Shown here: positions 12,701 to 24,700 of the stretch, piece by piece
Layout of the letters: each line of letters begins with the position of its first letter
Numbering within the stretch: the first letter of the stretch is position 1
Origin: Hyposmocoma kahamanoa
Taxonomy: Eukaryota; Arthropoda; Insecta; Lepidoptera; Cosmopterigidae
Direction: 5' to 3'
Length of the DNA stretch: 64,000 nucleotides
Assembly (NCBI RefSeq): GCF_003589595.1
Contig: NW_020653397.1
Coordinates: 2,732,031 to 2,796,030 of the forward strand
The notes under the pieces: model-generated
The model's database searches: none
What the model was told of the DNA's origin: nothing
Seen by the model: the letters and a program-made list of their open reading frames with translations, nothing else
Program-made: the position numbers and the translations under genes

Positions 12701-15700
12701 TTGTACTTTATGAAAGAAAACGTACGTTAAAAAAAGACTTATTATTATTTCACTACTTTGAAGTGGAAAAATGATAGTAGCACTTGTAATATTATCTATG
12801 GTGGTGTTTTGTATCATCATTAAGTCTTATTTTATTGAATTGTAATAAATTTTAAATTTTCTGTTTGCGTAATTTAAATTTTGTTATAAAAAACGAAAGT
12901 AATCCTTACATCGCTACAATACGCTAGCTTCTTTTTTGGAGTACTATGTAAACATCTCGAATTCGTTGTCGTACACCTATTAACCGTAATGGCAGCACAT
13001 TGATTGAAATTTCAATATAAAATCAAAATGTAATATTTCCAATACTAGGTATGGACAGCTCTGAACTTATGAGTCTATTATAATAATAATGAATTATGCA
13101 AACAGACAAAAGAAAAACTCATACAGCCAACTGCCTAGAGTTGGTAATTGCGAAGAGAATTAAAAATATCCACCTGTACTGTTTACTTTAACAAAAAAGA
13201 AAAAGCGGCAAAATAAACTAAAGTGCTTTATTATTCCTGATTTATTCAGTCTTTTTTATATTTTCGTCGCGAAAATGAGTTCTAGTGAGAAAAGCGTTAA
13301 CGAAAATACAGTAGTATACTCCGCCTAATTTAAAACAAGAGGCAATATCCGTGAAATGTCCTCACATTGTTTGAGAAAAGCACTATACATGACTCGACGG
13401 GAACGGGGATTGCTTGACTCGTATTAATACAATGTTTTTCATTTATACTTTAATACCGCACGGATTTTTTCGCCAACCTAATATTTACATTTACCTAATA
13501 TTAACATACCTCGGTTTATCTATACACTGGTTCATAATATCGATAATTCGACTCTTCGCGTCACAAGCTTTCTGCACGGATTCCATGACGACCTTCAGGG
13601 GCAGCCCACCAACTTTGATATCGGCCTGAAGCGCCGTTACACCTTTTTTCGTGCCAGCTACTTTGAAGTCCATATCACCCATGTAGTCTTCTATGCCCTG
13701 TGGAGTGTTGAAATTTTATTTTAATAGACCATTCACTTTCACTTCAATCATAGTGGAATGCAAATGGGCCAATCACATAAAAAATTAAGAAAATTGAAAT
13801 GGATCTATATTGACTTACAATTATATGGACGTCGGGTCCGCGCTAAAAAGTGTCCGCACTTGTAAGGCGCTAAATTCGTATACAGAGCGCCAAACTCCGC
13901 TTTAGTCTTCATTTGTTCTACTGACAGCGCGATACTGCGATGACATTACAATTTAAATTTCGAATAGGTTGACTTGGGACATTTTTTTCGTGGTTTTTGT
14001 ATTAGACCCGTCGTCCATTTATTTGTAAGTCAATGTGGATCTATTATGGTTTCAATCGTAATGACATGCAATAGGAAAGTCAAATTGATCGTTCATTTTA
14101 ATCTTAGTGAAAAGCAGTATGAATCCCAATCGACACCCACATGGTTTGAATCACAATGGAATGCATTAAATGTTTCAAACGGACCAATCACAGCCAAATT
14201 AAGAAAATTCATATGGGCAATTTACATGGTTTCAATCACAATAAGAGACCGTAGGAAATTCAAATAGACCATTCACTTAGAATTCACAGTGAAATGCAGT
14301 ATGAATGCTAATGGACCAATCACATGGTTTGAATCACAATGGAATGCATTAAAAGTTTCAAACGGACCAATAACAGAGGAATGAAGTAATTAATTCAAAC
14401 GAAACATTCTCAGGGATTTAGGAAATTGAAAATGTTTCAATCACGCGGACTTGTAATGTCTTTATCATTGACTTACAAATAAATGGACGACGGGTCAAAT
14501 ACAAAAACCACGAAAAAAATGTCCCAAGTCAACCTATTTAAACGTAGTGACATGTAAAGTAATATGAAAAAGCTTTTAAATTGTAATGTCATCGCAGTAC
14601 TGTCTAATTTTGCTTGCTTCGCTGTCAGTCGAACAAACGAAGACTAAAGCGTGAATGACGCTCTGTATACGATTTTAACGCCCTATAAGGTCGGACACTT
14701 TTTAGCGCGGACCCGACGTCCATATAATTGTAAGTCAATGTCTTTGTCGAATTTTTAGTATTATTGTTACAGTAGCAAATGTCAATACTGTTTACATCTT
14801 TAGAGTAAATTCTTAGTATCAAAATATGTTGCTGACTAATTTTATAAGATTTTGAGGCGTATAAGCGTAAGTTCGTTCTACAGAGCGATGGTGTAGAGAG
14901 ATTATCATATACCGGGCTTTAGATATTTCTAACAGAGATTGCGTTTGTCAGTTATTATTAAATAGTTATTTTCAAACTGAATCTTAACTATTCAATAACG
15001 ACTTTAATACGTTCACAGTTCATGACTCCACCTAGAGTCGCAAATTGGCTTCAACCGTAAGTCCACGCATATCTATGGACTCGCAATTACATACTACGTC
15101 AATGTCAAATATTTTGTATGGACTTGATTTTTTAATTTGTGACGCGCAGCCATTGACACTGACACGCACACGCATATATTGTTTCTTGTTCAAATTCAAA
15201 ATTGTTTATTAATAACGCACACAATAATAAAAATTTATTAAAGACTACATGGGTCCATAGTGTTACTACATTACAACAAACCCCTACAACAATGTTAGTA
15301 ATAATTTTACATAATAATAATACAATAATAAAATAAACTAATTAAATAATATACAATATTAAGGTTTATAACAGCTGTAAGGCACTGTCCGGTCCATCAG
15401 CTAATATCCTAAGTTTGCTGTTGGGGTTCTCCAGCATTCTGCGTCTCACTGAAACTCTTTTTTTGCGCATTGCTGCATAAAAACAGGCAGTATGAGCATC
15501 CGCAAATATACAAGATGCACTGCAGTACCTAGGCAACCCTAACAGCATCCTAAACATGTCGTTATAAAGGACGCGACAGTAAAACTATAGACAGTATGAT
15601 TTGAACAAGGTAACTTTTACTTCGTCTGTACAATGCGAAAACTGCGAGCCAGCATATTCCCTCGGGCCGCCAAGGCCTTACGCTCCCTATGCAAGTCAGG

Positions 15701-18700
15701 ATCATCTTTTAGCTCCGAATTTACTATGTGACTCAGGTACCTGAGGTTTATTTTGAAATATGATCGTTTTTTTTAAATGATGTTAAGTTCTTAACACACC
15801 TAGAAGGAGCGAACCAGGTGATCTGTAACACAAGTCCCCAACCTTGTACAGACTCATTAGGCAACTTGTTAATATACATGAAATGTAACTATTTACAGAT
15901 CTTTCCAAGAGAAATAAAGCATTTTGAACTGTATTGATTTGGATACACAAATGTCACACAGATTCCGGTGCACTTACAGGGTTCGTTTCGGCCTTTATAT
16001 GGGGGCTGTGAACGTGTTAAGACGCAAGTAATTTATAATTTTCGTATAAATTTAGGAATGAGAAGTCGATTTTGGATATTTTGTAAATAATTCTGTGTAT
16101 AGATAGGGCATCAAGTGACTCACTAACAAATCAGTAAGGATCCTGTAGTCCTCCATATTGCCGTTGTTATCATGCCGCGAGACAAGGCCAATGGCCACTC
16201 CGGCCGCCGGAGCTGACAGAGGGACACCTGCGTCCATGAGAGCCAAGGACCCTCCGCAGACGGATGCCATGGAGCTCGACCCTGGGGACCAAAATCATCA
16301 TTATCAAGTGCGTGCTTGATTGTATGATATGTTAATCGCATGCCTGCCTATTCTGAACTGAGTTCTACGTTTGACCGGCAGAGAATGACTAATGGCATAA
16401 TAGAATAAATAAATAATAAAATAAGGCGCCTAAACAGCAGAGTTACCTTAGGCCAACCTTTGAGAAAAGTGTAAATAAAGGAAAAGTGACTTTTTTTTAA
16501 TATCCAAGTGATGGCATGAACAAGTCATGCGCCTGTTGGTAAACTACACGCCTGTTCATAACAGTTGCCACTCAGAGCTTTAAATCGCAAAGATCTGAGG
16601 GGCACTGCCACTGCACCCGTCACCCTGAGACATAACGATTGTAAACTGGCAATCGGTACTATCTCAATTTTGACAACTTTACAGGATGAAGAAAAAAATT
16701 GTTTGCGTCATTTATATAGCATCTGGTTTATTAAATAACAAATAAGTCGTTTTTAAATATTTTAGTGCGCATGTATGTATACACACTACGTATTTTTATT
16801 TAATAAACTAGATGCTCTATAAATAATTTTTTCTTCATCCTGTAAAGTTGTCAAAATCGAGAAAGTACTGGTTGCCAGTTCACAGTCGACAAGTTGACAA
16901 GTCCCAAGTGCCCGTAATTTCACCAACACCACTTACATTTTAAAACCGGAACACAGTAATGCTTATATTACTGTTTAGCGGCAGAAATAGGCAACGTGAC
17001 AGTACTTATCTGGACGAACTTTTACAAGGAGCTATTGCTAGTAAGCCGTGCTCACCATTGGACTCCAGTACTTCTGCGGTAAGCCGTACGGTGTAGGGCT
17101 GGTGCGGCACGACGGGCAGCAGGCCCCTCTCGGCCAGGGCCCCGTGGCCCGCCTCCCGCCGCCCCGGCGCCCCCGCGCGGCCCACCTCGCCCGTCGCGAA
17201 CTGCGGGAACTCGTAGTGCAGGAAGAAGCTCTTCTCTTTTATGCCACTGGGGAATACGTGCCGTACCGTTGGTGACAAAAGGATGTGCTCTTCGTCATTG
17301 GGGACAAAGGGACATGTATTTGTTTTATGTACTTGGGGACAAAGAGGCTATATATTCTTGTAAATATTTGAGGAAAGGTTACGTTTAGATCACAGGCTCT
17401 CAAACTTTTTGGCTTTTAGGCAAGGTAAAAAAATTTCAACGCCCACCATTATGAAAAATGATAGAAAACACGTATTTTTTATATTAACTTAACACAAAAA
17501 TCACAAGGAAAAAAATTATACATTTGTAGCGCATAGCAACCCCTCCAGGGTCTTCAGCACCCACATGGGCGTTTGGGACCACTTTGGGAAACTATGGTCT
17601 AGATTATATCGTCGGAAAAGAGACTTAAGATTTTTGGGGCAAATGGGACATGTGAGATTCTTGTAGATCGTTCGGAAAATGTAGATTCTTGATAAGATTG
17701 GGGGAAAAGAAACGTCCTGATTACGTACTTGGGGAAACTGAGACACAAAATCTATGGGGCAGATGGGACACATAGATTCTTGTGGATCACTGGGGAAAAA
17801 TGTCTGGTGTATTATATAATTATACATTTAATATATAATAAGTAGCCGTTACGTAATTCGGCTTAGTTACATTGTTCCAAGATTATTCTTTAACATACTA
17901 ATAGTCCTGCACTAGGGAAACCCTGTATCGCGGGTGTCATGGACACACAGATTACACCCAAACACGAACAAATTCTCGCGACCCGGGAATCGGGTCCAGG
18001 ATCTATGCGTGGCTGACTAGCATGGTAACCACGAAAGCAGCAGGAAATAAAAGTTACTTTTATATGTCACCATTTTGTGGGCTCTACAGTAACGCCATTT
18101 CAAATCTTATTATTCTATAACCTTCTTATTATTTTTTTACCTATAGGGAGCGGCTCGAAAAGTTCTAGATATCTTTACTCCAGACTAGACGTAAAATACA
18201 AGATATTCTTCATTTGCATAAACTAATACATAATAATTTGATTTCCCCTAATCTTTTAGCCCATATTAACTTTAATATTAAGCCAAATCCCCGTCACCAT
18301 AAAACATTTGTACTGCATGTATATAAAAATAGTACTTCTTTTTAGCATCAGAATCTGGAGGTCTCATTGATGTTTTTGGCAACAACATCTACAGATTTCG
18401 TAACAATATTCAGAAACACTTCGCCTCGTCTCCTCATTAGTCATCATTGGTATTTATATTTCCACTACTTTTTAAGCTTTTATATATTATTTGATTTTTA
18501 TCCATATACACATGTTTAAGAAACTTTTACTTACTTTTTAATAGTAATGTTTACGAGCTGAATGATCATGCTGTATGTACATATGTTAGGTTTACATCCT
18601 AGATTAAAACCATAAATTGTAACATTTATTGGAGTACCATTGAATGTAAACTGTTTTGTGCATAAAATAAATAAATAAATAAAAATATAATTTTCATTTG

Positions 18701-21700
18701 TTTTTTGGCAACACCTCTGTTGTAATTTTCATTAAAAGTGCCGATTAAGAGCTTCTAGCTTCCTTTTTTGAACAATCAAGGAAATGACGCAAATTACAAT
18801 CAATGATTTGTCCTAACCTTGTAAGCATAGTAAGTGTGTCCATCTTGAGCGCGCTGTCGGGTGAGTCGAAGGCCACTGTGCATAGGACCTGCGTTTGACC
18901 GCGCTGGAACAATGCACTCCCGTGTAGGGGTTCATACAGAGACACCTGAAACAAAAACTAGAAATAAACAACACGGGCGTAAAATTGGTTTACATGGAAA
19001 CCAAACACATAAAGAAGCTCTAATGGCTGACCTACTGCCTCTCAAGAACAGGCCGTGTGTTGGATTCCAGGCTTGCACCTCTTGAGTTTCCCAGAAAATT
19101 ATGTGCAAAATTGGATTGGAAATTTACCATGAGCTTTTCGGTGAAGAATGTTTCGCCATCATGATATTCAATTATTTTTTGTGAAATCACTCCACTAGTT
19201 TGTTATAATTATGAGTACAAAGACCGAACACTCCTTCCATCGATCCGACCGGTTATTATTAGTCGAATCGAGAATCCTAGTCGAGTCCAATCGAGATATT
19301 AGTAAAAAATATACATTTCTAGCTGTCACTATCAAAATCGAAACAAGTAAGTTTTATTGTCTAATTTTTATAGTACTAGAAAATGGCAACACCAGTACCC
19401 TTTACTGTAAGTGTAGTATGTGAGCGTAGTTTAACGGTAAGCCCATGTTGCATGTAATGTTGCTTTTTAATAACCATTACCTATCTTTGATTTCAATCCA
19501 AGCAAACTAAAACGGTTTTTCACATTACATAATGTAATATGGCAAAAAAGAATGTGGTTACGTCTAGATTGTTGGGGAAAAAGACATGTAGATTATTTTA
19601 CACCAATGGAGAAAAGAAACACGTGAATTCTTTTATACCAATGGGGAAAAAGGGACATGTAGATTATTTTATACCAATGGGGAAAAAGAGACGTCGCTAA
19701 GCTAAAATTGGTAGAGTTTTGGCAGGTATAAATGATTATTACCTGACAACTGATCTTCCTAAGGTCATCCAAATGCCGTCCATCACATCGTATATCATTT
19801 TCAAAGATCATATCACGAAATATTTGTCTGAGATGCGATGAGAAGCAATCTTGTAGCTGGGTGAGGTCTGCTTCGGTGTCTCTAAGTTGGTTCAAAACAG
19901 TCTGACGCAATTCTGAGATTGCCAGGTCGCGTGACAGCTTGTCGTGGGAGTGGTCACTGGAAAACGCGAAAATTGTCTCGTTTAATTCAAGTCGTACTTG
20001 CTGTCGATTACAAGTGGTTACAGGTTTATATTATAAATCGACCCCTCCTACGTAAAGTATCGTATGTTGAAATTAACAAGTTTACAGGGGAGCGTTTTAA
20101 AGTTTTCAATTCACTGAAATGAGTCTAATTTTAAAATAAATTGTGGTTGTTCATCTAACCGACGAATCTGGGATTTTATAATACTCTATGTGAGAACGAG
20201 CTTTACCGAATAAAACTGAGAAATGCTAAAGTCACGTGTTATGTTTAACTTTAAAGCGCTCCCCTGTAAACTTGGCAATTTCGACATACGATACTTTACG
20301 TAGGAGGGGTCGAAATATAGGTTTAACTGCCTCCGTGGCCGAACGGTCACCATGATGGTCGGCCATGCAGAGGTCCCGGGTTCGATCCCCAGGCCAAGAG
20401 AAATATTTGTATGGCTTACTTTTATTTCTTTCGTGGTTTGGGTGTAATTTATGGTTGTCTATGTGTGTGTCCATGGCATCGAGTATATAACCAGAAATAG
20501 AGACGAAAATTATTTCCCAATCCGGATGGATTGGGAAATAATTTTCGCCAGCCATCCATCCCTGGCAACTCATCAGGCAAATGGGCCTTATATCACTTTT
20601 AAATATCAACTCTCGTTTGCGCTAAAATCACAAATTAGAAAGCTGAAATAGCACATCGCCAACAACTGACCTGTGTGTACGTCTCCGTGTATTCCAAAAA
20701 TATTCTGTATTTATTATAATAAAGATAATATCTCTAACTATGGGGCTGTTCCATTCGGTGGTGTGGGAAAAACAGCAAAACATCTAACTACAAAACAAAC
20801 GGAACAAACAAACAGGTAATGAAATATTAAATATGTAATTTTTCAATTTTCGTCCATTATAGGAAAGCTCAAGTTGAACTGGTCAATTTGAAGTGAAACA
20901 ATCGGCGACATCCATTGACTTACAAATAAATGGACGACGGGTCTAATACAAAACCACGAAAAAAATGTCCCAAGTCAACCTATTTAAACGTAGTGACATG
21001 TAAAGGAATATGAAAAAGCTAAAACGTTGAATTTAAATTGAAATGTCATCGCAGTACTGTCTAATTTTGCTTGCTCCGCTGTCAGTCGAACAAACGAAGA
21101 CGAAAGCGTGAATGACGCTCTGTATACGATTTTAACGCTCCATATGTTCGGACACTTTTTAGCGCGAACCCGACGTCCATATAATTGTAAGTCAATGGCG
21201 ACATCCGTCAATCTGGTCATATACTCGATGGTTACAAATAATCATAGTGTGTACGTGATTCGCAATCTTGCCGCGAACGGAACGCGTGCTTCTTCTTTGT
21301 GCTTACGTCCTTTATAGCTTACATATTTCTTAAAAAAAAATACTCTAAATTGCTCTCCTGTAATATTTTCCAAATGCATGTTAGACGTTTTACCATTCCA
21401 GCATCGATATAATATTCTCAAGTCCCGGAGACTAAGGAGTCCCATCCCCAATAGTGGGGTTGGAATAAAGGGTTGATGATGATATAATATCAGAATCGTA
21501 ACTCGGTTAATATGAGTTATTTTGAAAAGGTTTTCAAATGTGGCAGTCGATCCAAATCTGTTAGAGCGTTAGGGCACTACGACCGATTCGTACCAATTCC
21601 GAATCCGAGAAATGACTGTCCGAAATGTCATAGGGATTATTCTATCTCTAGGTGTACAAGCGATATTCGTATTTTCGAATCGGATACACTGTGCAAATGC

Positions 21701-24700
21701 GCAGTGTTTATTGGTATCCTGTAAAACAGTGACAAACCTTAGAATCTCCCTGATCTTCATAGTAGAAAGTGTCTTGATAGATGCCACGATAGACTGGTCG
21801 AGCGGCGGCTGTGTCTCGTATTCACGTTTGGTTTTGCCATGCTCTTTTTGTAGCTTCTCTATGCCGCGGACTACGTTTTGGGCTTCTTTGGTTCCTTAAA
21901 AATGGTAAATTATAACGGTATAGTCTCTATTTGGTAATTGAAAATGAAATTATAGACGTCGAAAATTCCAAAATTATACGACACAACGAGATGAGTACGG
22001 GAAAGGACATTTTGGAGGTATTTTTTATTAAATCAACGTACCTATCGAACATAAAAAAACCTTTAGTATGACATCTAAACTATCAAATAAAATTAAATGT
22101 GTATTTCAAGTAAGACATTGGTCAAAACCATTTTTGATACGCCGTTGTTCTACTATTTCCCATAATGCGGCGTCCGCGCGGCGTTTAGTATGTTTGCTAC
22201 GAGATAACTATACGCGATTTTGTGAACCGATTTTATAATTTTTTTTGTTGGAAAAAGGGTACTTCAGTATTGGTGGTTTAAATTTGAAAGGAAATATTCC
22301 AACACTAAGGGAGGCAAACTAGGGGATAAATCCACCAACTTTTGAGGTCGATTTATTTATAAAAAAGTTTATCGAGTTCTTAGGTTTTCGCGATTGTTAC
22401 ACATAGGAAATGAAACAATTTTTCCGGATTTAAATCGCGTATTTCGTGGTCACGTAAAAGTCAACCGTGACCATGGCACCTGTAAAGGGCCCGAAACGTC
22501 GGTTTGTTTGAAAAAACAAATATACGCGATTTTTTAATTATAATTATAATTATTAATACAAAGATCCTTAGAAAAAAAAAATCCTTAGATCCGGCCGGAT
22601 TAGTTGGTATAGCGTTTGGCACGGTATTGTAGAAGACGTCGGTTCGAATCCGGCCGGATCGAAATCTGAGTGTTCGATCTATGTATTAATAATTATAACA
22701 AACCAGTGGTGTAATTTCACTTAAAAAATAATTGAATATCCATTCAAGAAAAATATATAAATTAATTATTTTTATTAAAAGGTAAAATTGTACAAATGTA
22801 TCAAAAGTACTATAAGACTTGTTTTAAAATAAAATCAGAGGGACAGTTATTATAAAATAAATAAATATTAGACAATATCATACACATTGCTACGATCCCA
22901 AAGTAAGTAACTATATACAGGTACAGACACCCAGATCATACACAAAAGTTAGTTTTCAACATTAACTCGGACGGTGATCGAACCTGGAAACTCAGAAATG
23001 GCAACACCATGAAAACCGGTGTGTAAGCCACTTGACCACGGGTGTCGTCGTAATAAAAATAAATAAATAAATAGACTATGCATTTCACATTATGTGCAAA
23101 ACAAAGTGTATTAAATAACTAAGAAATCTGTCATAGTCAAGGTAACTTACATTCGTACCTAGTTTGATGGCCTTAAGCAGGTCCTGTTGCAGGATATCGT
23201 TGGCGCTGCCTTCCAGCATCACCACCAGGTTGCTCCTCGTCGCTGCTACCACAAGGTTTAGATTTGACTTTTCCAGGTCTTTGCGAGTGGGGTTTATGAT
23301 TATTTCGTTGTCTATTTGGCCTAATCTGCAAGCAAGAATAAGTTAGAAATTAGCAGCCATTGAGGTAAGGGAAAGCAATGTAAATAAATAACAGCGAGAC
23401 ATATTTGTGAGGAAATTATTTTGTGTGCGTAATGACTACTTATTCAACTTTGCTTCATTTTTTTGTAATATAAAGTGACGGGAGTAACAAGTCGTGCGTC
23501 TGGTGGTGAGCTACACGCTTGTCCATAACAGTTGCAGACACAGATCTCCAAATCTCAAAGGTCTGACGGGCACTGCCACTGCGCCCGTCATCCTGAGACA
23601 AGTTGAAAAGTCCTGCAATTTTATCAGCACCGTCACCATTCAGAGCCTAAAACGCAGCAATGCCCACATTTGACTTTACTACAGTACTTACCTGGATAAA
23701 CTCTTTCACAAGGAGGTCTATTGCTACAAAGAGCAAGGCCGCAGGTCCAGCCACTCCAGGTCCACTAAGTTCTAAAACTCACCTCACAGCACCCACGGGC
23801 CCATTCCATGGTACATCAGAAACAGCTAACGCAGCACTGGCAGCATTTATAGCGATAGTTTCAGGCGGATTTGTAGCATCGACTGCCAGAGTGTTGCACA
23901 CAATTTGAGTATCAAAATTATAGTTTAGAGGAAAAAGTGGGCGTACTGAGCGGTCAATCAGACGAGATATTAGGATTTCACGTTCCGTCGGACCTGGAAA
24001 TACAATTGTGGGTTTCAGATAACTTTTCTGAATTTTTAATGAAATAATAATAATGTCATTATTACATTAAAAACGTAGGGAGAAATTGAAATCTCTGGAA
24101 GAGGCCGATGGCTTAGGGCGGGCTGAAGGTACTGTAGAATAGGCTGTATGTATTGTATTTAGAACTGTCTGAAGAATAAATACAGGTTTGTATTTAGAAT
24201 TATTTAAAGAGCATCGTGGTAAATGAACATCGCGGTTGTTCTGGAGAAATCTTCAAATTGAATACAAGTGGTAAAGTTTTATTTATGATTATTTTCCTTG
24301 TTTCTAATTGAAAAGTACCTCTCGCTACGCTAACCCACGACTACGACCCTTACAGTACCGAGTCAACAAATTTGATTAATAATAAATAAGTAACATATAA
24401 TAAGTACGCATGTCATACAATGTATCTGTGTTAGATAAGTTAGTATGTAAGTTATCAGCAATAAAGGCTATAAACAAATAAATAAATAATAATGTGCCAG
24501 ATAACCACACCAATTGGCTGGTCTTAAACTAAGGACTGAGGAGGTCAGGCGCACCCAGACTGAACCAATTAAGAAAAGTTCATTTCCCAAATTAATCCTA
24601 TCCGAAATAGAAAACAGGATCTCACAGACCATATAATCGTTTCTTTCTTCCGTGCGGGATCTCCTTATCCAGTGCTCACAGTGCAAACTATTAGACCACT

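Noticed and set aside
14625..14822. Recurring frame ([18 protein letters not shown]) at 14625 and 55297
   Set aside because: It lies wholly inside MITE D copies and shifts or stops in others, so it is not a gene.
17048..17275. Plus-strand frame rich in Pro/Arg
   Set aside because: It is the antisense shadow of G+C-rich PNPT1 exon 8.
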